64,000 nucleotides of DNA from Halomonas sp. GFAJ-1. GTDB lineage: Bacteria; Pseudomonadota; Gammaproteobacteria; Pseudomonadales; Halomonadaceae. Below, in pieces: positions 1 through 8,361 of this stretch. Position numbers and translations under genes: made by a program. The stretch's first letter is position 1, and the number at the start of each line of letters is the position of its first letter. Location of the stretch: positions 62,001 through 126,000 of the forward strand of contig CP016490.1 of assembly GCA_002966495.1 (NCBI GenBank), written 5' to 3'. The notes beneath the pieces are model-generated. The model worked only from the letters and a program-made list of their open reading frames with translations. It was not told where the DNA came from and did not search any database.

Positions 1-2253
1 GTCGCTGCCTGCAGCGCTAGCCAGCTTGGCTTTCAACTGCTCAAGCTCTTTCTCAAGCGCGCGGTTACGATCAACTAGCGACTCAACCCTGGCCTCTACT
101 TGCTCAGGCTTGGTTTTCAGACGCTCGCCAAGACGCTGCACACGGGCTTCTTGCTCGCGGAAGTACGCCAGTGCATTTTCGCCGGTAATCGCTTCTATAC
201 GACGTACACCTGACGCGATACCCACTTCGCTAATCACATGACAGCAGCCAATATCACCACTGCGGGCCACATGGGTACCACCACACAGTTCGATAGAGAA
301 GTCATCGGCGCCAATGGTCAGCACGCGCACGTTGTCAGCATATTTTGCTTCAAACAGCGCGGCTGCGCCTTTCTCCTTGGCATCAGCCAAACTCATTTGC
401 TCAATTTTGGTCGGCGCGTTCGCCAGTATTTGCTCATTGACCAAGCGCTCTACTTCAGCCAATTGATCCGCCGTCATTGGCTCAAAATGGCTAAAGTCAA
501 AGCGTAACCGTTCGGCATTGACCAGCGAGCCTTTCTGCTGAACGTGATCGCCCAGCACCAACCGTAGCGCTTTATGCAGCAGGTGGGTTGCCGAGTGGTT
601 ACGAATAGTGGCGCTGCGCAGGCTGGCATCCACTTCACCACGCACGTGGGCACCTACGTTAAGCGCGCCCTCCACCATGATCCCTTGGTGCAGATGGTGA
701 CCGCTCTGCTTCTGGGTATCCGTTACCTGGAAACGCCCACCGTCTACATACAGGTAGCCGGTGTCGCCTACCTGACCACCTGACTCGCCATAAAATGGCG
801 TGCGATCAAGTACGACAGTGCCTTTTTGGCCCGCTTCCAAGGCAGCAAGCGCGCCGCCTTCCGTATCAACGATAGCGGTGACCGTTGCCTGGTCTTCTAG
901 CTGTTCATAACCGGTAAAGCGAGTTTCACCTTCAAGCTCAATAGAGGCGCTATAGTCTGCGCCAAACTGGCTGGCAGCACGGGCGCGCTCACGCTGAGCC
1001 TCAAGCTCACGCTGGAAACCGGCTTCATCCAGCGATACTTCCCGCTCCCGGCAAACATCGGCAGTTAAATCAAAGGGGAAGCCGTAGGTGTCGTAGAGTT
1101 TGAACACGGTTTCACCGGGCAGCACATCGCCTTGAAGCTCCTCAAGCGCCGCGTTCAGCAGCCCCATACCGTGATCCAGCGTACGGGCAAACTGCTCCTC
1201 TTCTTTGAGCAGGACACGGGCTATCTGCCCACTGGCTTCATGTAGCTCAGGGTACGCCTCGCCCATTTCAGCATCTAGCGCGCTCACGAGCTTGTGGAAG
1301 AACGGTTCAGAGGCGCCTAACTTGTGCCCATGACGAATCGCCCGACGAATAATACGCCGCAGCACATAGCCGCGCCCTTCATTGGACGGCAACACGCCAT
1401 CGGCAATCAAAAAGGCACAGGAGCGAATATGGTCGGCAATAACCCGCAGCGAAGGCGTCGCAGTGTCAAGGTGGCCGGTGGCATCAGCCGCTGCTTTTAA
1501 CAGATTCTGGAACAGGTCGATTTCATAGTTGGAGTGCACACCCTGCATCACCGCGGCAACACGCTCCAAGCCCATACCGGTATCAATAGACGGCTTGGGC
1601 AGCGGATTTAGTGTGCCTGAGGCATCGCGGTCGAACTGCATGAACACCAAGTTCCATATCTCGATATAGCGGTCGCCGTCTTCTTCTGGACTTCCCGGCG
1701 GGCCGCCCCACACGTCAGGGCCGTGATCAAAGAAAATTTCCGAACTTGGGCCACAGGGGCCGGTATCGCCCATCTGCCAGAAGTTATCTTCATCCAGCTT
1801 AGAGAAGCGCTCTGGGTCAATGCCGATTTCATCTTTCCAGATACGCTCAGCTTCATCGTCACTAATGTGAACGGTTACCCAAAGTTTCTCTTTCGGCAGC
1901 CCCAGAGTTTCCGTTAGAAAAACCCAAGCAAAACGAATGGCGTCGCGCTTAAAGTAATCGCCAAAGCTAAAGTTACCCAGCATTTCAAAGAAGGTATGGT
2001 GGCGTGCGGTGTAGCCGACGTTATCTAAATCGTTATGCTTACCACCTGCGCGAACACAACGCTGGGAAGACGTGGCCCGCACATAAGGGCGCGGGTCACG
2101 ACCCAGGAACACATCTTTAAACGGCACCATGCCTGCATTGGTGAATAGCAGCGTTGGGTCGTTGCCCGGCACTAGAGAGCTGGTAGGAACAATCGTATGC
2201 CCCTGCTCTTCAAAGAACGATAAAAAAGCCTGCCTGATTTCTGCGCTTTTCAT
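1..2253 (-). CDS. alaS: Alanyl-tRNA synthetase, C-terminus cut by window edge
   Basis: Charges tRNA-Ala with alanine in the cytoplasm and edits mischarged tRNA. The minus strand is open from an ATG at 2253 to the window edge, giving 751 codons of a protein usually near 870 residues, so roughly the last 120 are missing. The N-terminus begins MKSAEIRQAFLSFFEEQGH and continues with the class II synthetase core (LFTNAGMVPFKDVFLG). The editing-domain metal motif CGGTHVARSGDIG is readable near 250-290. It lies downstream of recA and recX on the same strand, a usual gammaproteobacterial order, with about 140 bp between recX and alaS. Identification is by motif and is secure. Confidence 0.97.
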   Translation of the reverse strand, partial: MKSAEIRQAFLSFFEEQGHTIVPTSSLVPGNDPTLLFTNAGMVPFKDVFLGRDPRPYVRATSSQRCVRAGGKHNDLDNVGYTARHHTFFEMLGNFSFGDYFKRDAIRFAWVFLTETLGLPKEKLWVTVHISDDEAERIWKDEIGIDPERFSKLDEDNFWQMGDTGPCGPSSEIFFDHGPDVWGGPPGSPEEDGDRYIEIWNLVFMQFDRDASGTLNPLPKPSIDTGMGLERVAAVMQGVHSNYEIDLFQNLLKAAADATGHLDTATPSLRVIADHIRSCAFLIADGVLPSNEGRGYVLRRIIRRAIRHGHKLGASEPFFHKLVSALDAEMGEAYPELHEASGQIARVLLKEEEQFARTLDHGMGLLNAALEELQGDVLPGETVFKLYDTYGFPFDLTADVCREREVSLDEAGFQRELEAQRERARAASQFGADYSASIELEGETRFTGYEQLEDQATVTAIVDTEGGALAALEAGQKGTVVLDRTPFYGESGGQVGDTGYLYVDGGRFQVTDTQKQSGHHLHQGIMVEGALNVGAHVRGEVDASLRSATIRNHSATHLLHKALRLVLGDHVQQKGSLVNAERLRFDFSHFEPMTADQLAEVERLVNEQILANAPTKIEQMSLADAKEKGAAALFEAKYADNVRVLTIGADDFSIELCGGTHVARSGDIGCCHVISEVGIASGVRRIEAITGENALAYFREQEARVQRLGERLKTKPEQVEARVESLVDRNRALEKELEQLKAKLASAAGSD

Positions 2254-2392
2254 AGGGTATCCGTGACAAGAAAGCGTGATGCCCCAGGGCGCTGTCGCCG
2301 CTACCCACTGGGGTCGCAAAAGGAGCATTATAACGCAGTTGTCAAACGACTAAAGCCGCAGTTAGTGGCAAAGTTCCAAACTGAGGGGGTAT

Positions 2393-2872
2393 TTAGAGGG
2401 AAAAAGACTCAGATAAACAGCTGAGGGCATAGCGAATTTGCTCAAAATCGAACCCACGGGAAGCCAAAAAACGTTCGCGCTTGGCGCGCTCTTTAGGCGT
2501 CTCACCGGGAGATGTGTATCGCCTTGCTAAGGTTTCTCGGGCTAACTCAAACCAATCTACCGCTTCACGCTCTTCTACCGTCGCCAGTGCAGCGGCTAAC
2601 GTTTCTTGATCAACACCCCGCTGCCGCAACTCACCTTTGATGCGGATAACGCCCTGCCCGCGTGCAATGCGCGAGCGAATAAAGCTTTCCGCAAACCGCG
2701 CATCTGACTGCAGCGATTGCTCGACCAAGGCATCCAGACAGCTCTGTATAGCCTCTGGCTCAAAGGCTTTTTGGCGCAACTTACGCGCTAGCTCGGCGCG
2801 CGAGTACTCCCGCCGAGCTAGCAGTTGAATGGCAACGTCGCGTGGAGAGGCATCACCGCCAGAAGCAAACAT
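2393..2872 (-). CDS. recX: Regulatory protein RecX
   Basis: RecX binds RecA filaments and limits their extension, so it tunes recombination and SOS induction. The 159-residue product is the usual size and is made of small three-helix repeats (an example is AIQLLARREYSRAELARKL near residues 15-33). It starts about 40 bp after the recA stop on the same strand, so recA-recX co-transcription is expected. No odd features were seen. Confidence 0.93.
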   Translation of the reverse strand: MFASGGDASPRDVAIQLLARREYSRAELARKLRQKAFEPEAIQSCLDALVEQSLQSDARFAESFIRSRIARGQGVIRIKGELRQRGVDQETLAAALATVEEREAVDWFELARETLARRYTSPGETPKERAKRERFLASRGFDFEQIRYALSCLSESFSL

Positions 2873-2913
2873 AGCGCTCCCCCACCCTTTTAAAGACGCG
2901 CATCACAAAGGAC

Positions 2914-3978
2914 TTATAGCAAGTCGTCGTCGCTGTCAGCGGCAACGTCTGCCACAGGCGCCGTTTCTTCATTTTTAGGGTCAGGCTTGGCTAACAGCTG
3001 CTCACGAATCTGCGTTTCGATCTCCAGCATAATTTCCGGATGCTCTTCCAGATACAGGGCTGAGTTCGCTTTACCTTGGCCGATTTTCTTACCTTTATAG
3101 CTGTACCAAGCACCCGCTTTATCCACTAGGCTGCACTGCACACCCAGATCAATCACTTCACCGGCGTGGTAGATACCTTTGCCATAAAGAATCTGGAACT
3201 CAGCTTGGCGGAACGGCGGTGCCACTTTGTTTTTAACCACTTTTACGCGGGTTTCATTACCAGTAACTTCATCGCCAACCTTCACCGAGCCGGTGCGGCG
3301 GATATCCAAACGCACGCTAGCGTAGAACTTCAGTGCGTTGCCACCGGTGGTGGTTTCGGGGCTACCAAACATCACGCCAATTTTCATGCGGATCTGGTTA
3401 ATAAAGATGACTAAGCAGTTAGCGTTTTTGATGTTACCGGTGATTTTACGCAGTGCCTGGGACATCAAGCGCGCCTGCAGGCCAACGTGGGAGTCGCCCA
3501 TTTCACCTTCGATTTCAGCACGCGGCGTTAAGGCGGCAACAGAGTCGATGACAATGACGTCTACACCGCCTGAGCGCACCAGCATGTCGGTAATTTCTAA
3601 CGCCTGCTCGCCGGTATCCGGCTGGGAAACCAGCAGGTCATCTAAATTTACACCCAGCTTTTCAGCGTAGCTTGGGTCAAGGGCGTGCTCGGCATCCACA
3701 AAGGCACAAACCTTGCCCTGCTTCTGCGCTTGGGCAATCACTGAAAGCGTCAGTGTGGTTTTACCTGATGACTCTGGGCCAAAGATTTCACACACCCGGC
3801 CGAACGGCAGCCCGCCAATACCGAGTGCGATATCCAGCCCCAGCGAACCGGTTGAAACCGACGGCATCACGACGCGAGGCGCATCGCCTAAGCGCATGAC
3901 GGTTCCTTTGCCAAACTGACGGTCGATTTGGCTAAGCGCTGCATTGAGTGCTTTTGTGCGGTTGTCGTCCTGAGCCAT
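2914..3978 (-). CDS. recA: Recombinase RecA
   Basis: DNA-dependent ATPase that forms filaments on single-stranded DNA, performs strand exchange and triggers LexA self-cleavage. At 354 residues it is full length. Walker A is GPESSGKT at residues 67-74, the Walker B region is VIVIDSVAAL, loop L2 follows around FINQIRMKIGVMFG, and the C-terminus is acidic (DSDDDLL). A LexA-like box lies about 20 bp upstream of the ATG (4000-4015), which fits SOS control. It is followed by recX and preceded by pncC on the same strand. Confidence 0.98.
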   Translation of the reverse strand: MAQDDNRTKALNAALSQIDRQFGKGTVMRLGDAPRVVMPSVSTGSLGLDIALGIGGLPFGRVCEIFGPESSGKTTLTLSVIAQAQKQGKVCAFVDAEHALDPSYAEKLGVNLDDLLVSQPDTGEQALEITDMLVRSGGVDVIVIDSVAALTPRAEIEGEMGDSHVGLQARLMSQALRKITGNIKNANCLVIFINQIRMKIGVMFGSPETTTGGNALKFYASVRLDIRRTGSVKVGDEVTGNETRVKVVKNKVAPPFRQAEFQILYGKGIYHAGEVIDLGVQCSLVDKAGAWYSYKGKKIGQGKANSALYLEEHPEIMLEIETQIREQLLAKPDPKNEETAPVADVAADSDDDLL

Positions 3979-3999
3979 TCAGAGATTCCTCATAACAAG

Positions 4000-4015
4000 C
4001 TGTATAATTAGCCAG
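4000..4015 (-). promoter_or_regulatory. LexA (SOS) box of recA
   Basis: On the minus strand the site reads CTGGCTAATTATACAG, a near match to the gammaproteobacterial CTGT-N8-ACAG SOS box with one mismatch in the left half. It is preceded by TA, as in the longer E. coli consensus. It lies 22-37 bp upstream of the recA ATG, where LexA would block the promoter. Assigned by pattern and position only. Confidence 0.7.
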
Positions 4016-4067
4016 TAGTATGCCAAAGATTAGCGGCTAAACAAATCCTCACCGCTATATTTAACGA

Positions 4068-4601
4068 TTATTTCTTTTTGCTGCCTTTTGCCTGCTCGGT
4101 GAGACGCGCCACCAAACCCGCCAGCGCTTCGCGAACCGCCTGCTCTCTCACCGCCTGACGGTCACCAGGAAAGTGAAAACACTCGGCTTGCTGATGCTCA
4201 GCATCACCCCACGCCAGCCATACAGTACCCACAGGCTTTTCTTCGCTGCCGCCGTCAGGGCCTGCCACACCGCTCACCGCCACGGCTAAACCTGCGCCAC
4301 TTTCCCGGCAAGCGCCTGCTGCCATTGCTTTTACTACCTGCTCACTTACTGCCCCAACGCTTTCCAGGGTAGCTGCTGGCACCTTCAATAGGCGGCTCTT
4401 CGCAGCGTTCGAATACGTCACATAGCCGGCGGTAAAGTAAGCCGAGCTGCCCGCTACCGACGTGATGGCGCTAGCGATTCCACCACCAGTACACGACTCC
4501 GCGGTGGTCACTTCCACACCAAGCTGCTGGCACAACCGCCCCATGCGCTGAGCAAGCAGCGATAAATCAAGATTTTTCAGGCTAGAAACGCTGGGTGCCA
4601 T
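4068..4601 (-). CDS. pncC: Nicotinamide-nucleotide amidase (CinA C-terminal domain protein)
   Basis: Deamidates NMN to nicotinate mononucleotide in the pyridine nucleotide cycle. The 177-residue protein is the stand-alone CinA C-terminal domain, without the COG1058 N-terminal domain. Family signatures visible are TAESCTGGGIA near residues 33-43, TYSNAAKSRLL near 82-92, and GVAGPDGGSEEKPVGTVW near 111-128. The C-terminus is lysine-rich. It lies directly upstream of recA, as in many gammaproteobacteria, and is divergent from mutS. The amidase role is inferred from the family. Confidence 0.9.
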   Translation of the reverse strand: MAPSVSSLKNLDLSLLAQRMGRLCQQLGVEVTTAESCTGGGIASAITSVAGSSAYFTAGYVTYSNAAKSRLLKVPAATLESVGAVSEQVVKAMAAGACRESGAGLAVAVSGVAGPDGGSEEKPVGTVWLAWGDAEHQQAECFHFPGDRQAVREQAVREALAGLVARLTEQAKGSKKK

Positions 4602-4659
4602 AGTGACTCCTTCATGTAAGACCTCAGTTCAGCGTAGAATACAGCGTTTATCTTGCCCA

Positions 4660-4711
4660 AAGAACTCACTCTAAGAACTCACGCTAAGAGCTAGCTCTAA
4701 GAACTTACTCA
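4660..4711. repeat. Four tandem copies of a degenerate 13-nt repeat
   Basis: Four consecutive 13-nt units (4660-4672, 4673-4685, 4686-4698, 4699-4711) read AAGAACTCACTCT, AAGAACTCACGCT, AAGAGCTAGCTCT and AAGAACTTACTCA. They lie in the divergent pncC/mutS intergenic region about 105-155 bp upstream of mutS. Their function is unknown; a regulator site array or neutral slippage are both possible. Confidence 0.8.
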
Positions 4712-4815
4712 TAGCGCTGACTTTAAGCAGTTGCTTATATAATTTACTCGCAGAACTTGCCCAACGAACATGCCGTAAGCCGTGATGACTTACGCCACGC
4801 TCAACCAGGACACCC

Positions 4816-7395
4816 ATGTCACAGGCCAGCCCCTCTCATACGCCCATGATGGCGCAATACCTTAAGATTAAACGCGAACACCCCGAGGTACTGCTGTTTT
4901 ACCGCATGGGGGATTTTTACGAACTCTTTTTCGACGACGCCAAGCGGGCCGCCGCGCTACTGGATATTACCCTTACACAACGCGGCCAATCAGGTGGCAA
5001 ACCGATCCCAATGGCGGGGGTGCCTTACCACAGCGCGGAAGGCTATTTGGCACGCCTGGTCGCCGGCGGCGAATCAGTGGCGATTTGTGAACAGATTGGC
5101 GATCCCGCCACCAGCAAAGGGCCCGTTGATCGCCAGGTCGTGCGTATTGTGACCCCCGGCACGCTCCACGATGAAGCGCTGCTGGACGCACGTCGCGATA
5201 ACGTACTGGTATCTGTTGCCCCTGGAAAAGAGGGCTTTGGCCTTGCTTGGCTTGAGCTCTCCAGCGGACGCTTCAACGTACTGGAAGTAGAGAGTGAAGC
5301 TGAGATGCTCGCCGAGCTTACTCGCCTCTCCCCCGCTGAACTGCTAGTACCAGAAAGCCTGACGCTGCCTGATGCCTGGTCACAAAAACGTAGCCTGCGC
5401 CGCCAAGGCGAGTGGCTGTTTGACCTGGATAGCGCCACCCGCAGCCTATGCGACCAGTTTGAAGTACAGGATTTACGCGGCTTTGGCTGCGCGCACTTAA
5501 CAACTGCACTCATTGCCGCCGGGGTGCTAGTCGATTACGCTCGAGACACTCAGCGCTCACGCCTGCCCCACGTCACGGCGATTAGCGTGGAAAACCGCGA
5601 CGATGCGGTGGTCATTGACGCCGCCAGCCGGCGCAATTTAGAAATCGACATTAATCTTGGCGGTAACAGCGACAACACCCTAGCCAGTGTTTTAGACACC
5701 TGTGCCACCGCGATGGGCTCTCGGCTACTAAAGCGCTGGCTGAATCGCCCGCTACGCCAGCGGGATATTGTTGAGGGTCGCCAAGCAGGCGTGGCATTGC
5801 TGTCCATTGACGCTGCCTACATGGCACTGCGGGACACCCTAAGCGACGTGGGTGATGTAGAGCGTATTCTTGGCCGTGTTGCTCTGTATAGCGCCCGCCC
5901 ACGTGACTTAGCGCGCCTGCGTGATGCACTTGTTACGCTGCCTGAGCTTGAGCAGTTGCTGGCCGAAGTGGATACCGGCAGCGCCTTAGATAGCCTTAAA
6001 CCGCATATTCGCCCCTACCCAGAAATGGCCGACACACTTACGCGCGCGCTGGTCGAAAACCCGCCCGTGGTGATCCGCGACGGGGGCGTGATTGCCAATG
6101 GCTTTGACGCTGAGTTGGATGAACATCGCGGCATGGCCGAAAATGCCGGCGAATACCTAGTTCAATTAGAGCTACGCGAACGCGAGCGTACGGGCCTTGC
6201 CAACTTAAAGGTGGGCTATAACCGCGTGCACGGCTATTTTATTGAACTGCCCCGCTCCCAGGCACAGCAGGCACCCGCCGACTATATTCGTCGCCAAACG
6301 CTAAAAAACGCCGAGCGCTTTATTATTCCAGAACTTAAAGAGTTTGAAGATAAAGCGCTTTCGGCTAAATCGCGGGCGCTGACCCGGGAAAAATGGCTCT
6401 ACGAGCGGCTAATGGGCGAGCTTAATGCGCTACTCCACGCGCTACAAAGCACCTCTCGGGCACTGGCGGAGCTGGATGTATTGTGCGCCTTTGCCGAGCG
6501 CGCCGAAGCGCTCAACTGGGTGCGCCCGCAATTAGTCGAAGCCACTGGCATAAGCATTAGCGCAGGCCGCCACCCGGTCGTTGAGCAGGTGAGCGATAAG
6601 CCGTTTGTGCCCAACGATGTCACGCTATCGCCCGACCAGCACATGCTGATCATCACCGGCCCCAACATGGGCGGTAAATCGACCTATATGCGCCAAACCG
6701 CGCTAATTGCCCTGCTAGCTCACAGCGGCAGCTTCGTGCCCGCTGACGCCGCTGAAATTGGCCCTATCGACCGTATCTTTACCCGCATTGGCTCATCGGA
6801 CGACTTAGCGGGGGGGCGCTCCACCTTTATGGTCGAGATGACCGAAACCGCCAACATTCTGCATAACGCAACGGAACACAGCTTAGTGCTTATGGACGAG
6901 ATTGGCCGCGGGACCAGTACGTTTGACGGCCTCTCTCTTGCGTGGGCAAGCGCCGAGCACTTAGCGACTGCCCGTGCATTAACACTGTTTGCCACCCACT
7001 ATTTTGAAATGACCTCCCTGCCTGAACAGGCAAACGGCGTGGCCAACATTCATTTAACCGCCACCGAGCACGGCGATAGCATCGTGTTTATGCACCGTAT
7101 TGAGGCTGGCCCTGCAAGCCAAAGCTACGGCTTACAGGTCGCGCAGCTCGCTGGCGTGCCCACCCCTGTGATCTCCCGCGCACGGGAAAAACTGATTGCC
7201 TTGGAGCAACGTGACGTTGACCAACAGCAGCGCCGTGCTGTCTCGGCAGGTTCAGAACAAGGCGTGCCACTGCAGAACGACCTGTTTGCCAGCGCCCCTC
7301 ACCCCGTTGTAGAGGCGCTTAAAAAAGCGGACGTAGATGATTTATCGCCTAGGGAGGCGTTGGCACTGCTGTATCAATGGCGCGAACTCCTGTGA
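4816..7395 (+). CDS. mutS: DNA mismatch repair protein MutS
   Basis: Recognises mismatches and small loops and recruits MutL. The 859-residue length is typical. The mismatch-reading Phe-x-Glu motif is in GDFYELF (F34, E36). The ATPase domain carries Walker A GPNMGGKST at residues 615-623 and the Walker B region LVLMDEIGRGTSTFDG. The C-terminal tail (DDLSPREALALLYQW) matches the tetramerisation helix region. An ATG after a weak purine stretch starts the gene. It is followed by fdxA on the same strand, the Pseudomonas-like order mutS-fdxA. Confidence 0.98.
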   Translation: MSQASPSHTPMMAQYLKIKREHPEVLLFYRMGDFYELFFDDAKRAAALLDITLTQRGQSGGKPIPMAGVPYHSAEGYLARLVAGGESVAICEQIGDPATSKGPVDRQVVRIVTPGTLHDEALLDARRDNVLVSVAPGKEGFGLAWLELSSGRFNVLEVESEAEMLAELTRLSPAELLVPESLTLPDAWSQKRSLRRQGEWLFDLDSATRSLCDQFEVQDLRGFGCAHLTTALIAAGVLVDYARDTQRSRLPHVTAISVENRDDAVVIDAASRRNLEIDINLGGNSDNTLASVLDTCATAMGSRLLKRWLNRPLRQRDIVEGRQAGVALLSIDAAYMALRDTLSDVGDVERILGRVALYSARPRDLARLRDALVTLPELEQLLAEVDTGSALDSLKPHIRPYPEMADTLTRALVENPPVVIRDGGVIANGFDAELDEHRGMAENAGEYLVQLELRERERTGLANLKVGYNRVHGYFIELPRSQAQQAPADYIRRQTLKNAERFIIPELKEFEDKALSAKSRALTREKWLYERLMGELNALLHALQSTSRALAELDVLCAFAERAEALNWVRPQLVEATGISISAGRHPVVEQVSDKPFVPNDVTLSPDQHMLIITGPNMGGKSTYMRQTALIALLAHSGSFVPADAAEIGPIDRIFTRIGSSDDLAGGRSTFMVEMTETANILHNATEHSLVLMDEIGRGTSTFDGLSLAWASAEHLATARALTLFATHYFEMTSLPEQANGVANIHLTATEHGDSIVFMHRIEAGPASQSYGLQVAQLAGVPTPVISRAREKLIALEQRDVDQQQRRAVSAGSEQGVPLQNDLFASAPHPVVEALKKADVDDLSPREALALLYQWRELL

Positions 7396-7551
7396 TCGTC
7401 TTAATAGAAGGTCATGTGGCGCTTGCCCACGGGTAAGGGCACCTCTAGAATGTCGCCCATACTTTTTAGCTTATAAAAAACAGCTGATTTATAACCATTC
7501 ACGATTGACCATGACCGGAAGCGTTTCTGGTCCTGCAAGAGGGATAGCAAG

Positions 7552-7875
7552 ATGACGTTTGTCGTTACCGAGAACTGCATCCAGTGCAAGTACACTGACT
7601 GCGTGGAAGTCTGCCCGGTCGATTGCTTCTACGAAGGCCCTAACTTCTTGGTTATTCACCCAGATGAGTGTATCGATTGCGCCCTGTGTGAGCCGGAGTG
7701 CCCCGCTGAAGCGATCTTCTCCGAGGATGAGCTGCCCGATAACCAAACGCAGTTCATCGAAATCAATGCAGAACTGGCCGAGGTGTGGCCAAACATTGCC
7801 GAGAAGAAAGACCCACTACCCGACGCAGAAGAGTGGGATGGTAAAACAGGTAAGCTTGAGAAACTGGAGCGCTAA
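7552..7875 (+). CDS. fdxA: 7Fe ferredoxin (3Fe-4S/4Fe-4S)
   Basis: Small cytoplasmic electron carrier. The 107-residue protein closely resembles Azotobacter vinelandii ferredoxin I along its whole length, including the cysteine pattern C9-x7-C17-x3-C21-P and the second set CIDCALCEPECP, plus the conserved tail PNIAEKKDPLPDAEEWDG. The ATG at 7552 is preceded by an AGAGGGA ribosome-binding site. It is a single-gene unit after mutS and ends in a strong UUCG-capped terminator. Confidence 0.97.
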   Translation: MTFVVTENCIQCKYTDCVEVCPVDCFYEGPNFLVIHPDECIDCALCEPECPAEAIFSEDELPDNQTQFIEINAELAEVWPNIAEKKDPLPDAEEWDGKTGKLEKLER

Positions 7876-7900
7876 ACTGCAACATCGCTTAACGCTCTAT

Positions 7901-7928
7901 AAAAACCAGCGTTCGCGCTGGTTTTTTT
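7901..7928 (+). terminator. Rho-independent terminator of fdxA
   Basis: The stem CCAGCG/CGCTGG is capped by a TTCG tetraloop and followed by seven T. It starts about 25 nt after the fdxA stop. A run of A on the 5' side allows it to act on both strands. Confidence 0.92.
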
Positions 7929-7961
7929 ATGCACCTTTTTGTACTTCGGTAGCACACGCGC

Positions 7962-7986
7962 AAAAAAAGGCGGCCCGTAGGCCGCC
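7962..7986 (-). terminator. Terminator of the RsmZ-like RNA
   Basis: On the minus strand the perfect 7-bp stem GGCGGCC/GGCCGCC with a 4-nt loop is followed by seven T. It points away from eno and ends the GGA-rich RNA. Confidence 0.88.
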
Positions 7987-8140
7987 CGCTCCAAGCACTT
8001 CCTCTGACCACTCCCTGTGTCAACTTCCTTAGGTGACGTCCTTGCCGGGGCTCATGTCACTATGTCACCCGGCGCACCTACCTGCATCCCGTTGCATCCT
8101 GCCTGAAGCATCCTTGCCTCCCCTAGTCCTGAACATATTG
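7962..8140 (-). ncRNA. rsmZ: Candidate RsmZ/CsrB-type regulatory small RNA
   Basis: Read on the minus strand, this roughly 180-nt stretch contains ten GGA triplets (plus-strand TCC at 7990, 8000, 8012, 8026, 8039, 8087, 8097, 8111, 8119, 8127). They are mostly 8-14 nt apart and often in A(N)GGA context, the signature of RNAs that titrate CsrA/RsmA. It ends in a rho-independent hairpin with a T run (7962-7986). A GacA-type palindrome lies about 170 bp upstream (8301-8318), the arrangement known for rsmY/rsmZ promoters. In Pseudomonas aeruginosa rsmZ also neighbours fdxA. No credible ORF fills the region. The 5' end is approximate because no clear -10 box was found, and which Rsm/Csr RNA this matches best is open. 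Confidence 0.85.
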
Positions 8141-8177
8141 TGGCAGATAATTTGGGCATCACAAGCAGGCCAAAATC

Positions 8178-8211
8178 GCAAAAGGCGAGCCTAGCCGGCT
8201 CGCCTTATTTT
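8178..8211. terminator. Bidirectional hairpin terminator downstream of eno
   Basis: The 8-bp stem GGCGAGCC/GGCTCGCC with a 5-nt loop is flanked by A/T-rich tracts on both sides. It would terminate eno transcripts on the minus strand before the small RNA begins. Confidence 0.8.
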
Positions 8212-8300
8212 TTAAAAAACTTTTAAATCAATCAGTTAAATTAAGATTAGTGGAAAATTTCATTTTAACCTACCCATACCAAGCGAATGTCGTCGGCATT

Positions 8301-8340
8301 TGTAAGAGATCTCTTACAAAATCTTGAGACATCTCTTACA
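8301..8340 (-). promoter_or_regulatory. Tandem GacA-type upstream activating sites
   Basis: 8301-8318 reads TGTAAGAGATCTCTTACA, a perfect 18-bp palindrome that fits the GacA consensus TGTAAG-N6-CTTACA exactly. A second copy at 8323-8340 keeps the half TCTCTTACA but its left half is degenerate. The centres are 22 bp apart, about two helical turns. They lie just past the eno stop and about 170 bp upstream of the predicted small RNA start, the expected distance for GacA activation. Confidence 0.85.
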
Positions 8341-8361
8341 AGCCCGCGCAACGTTTCGCCT

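Noticed and set aside
5043..5513. 156-codon open frame antisense to mutS
   Set aside because: Serine/arginine-rich composition typical of an antisense shadow; mutS is certain here.
7559..8032. 157-codon frame overlapping fdxA and running into the small RNA region
   Set aside because: Out of frame with fdxA, compositionally odd, and it crosses the fdxA terminator.
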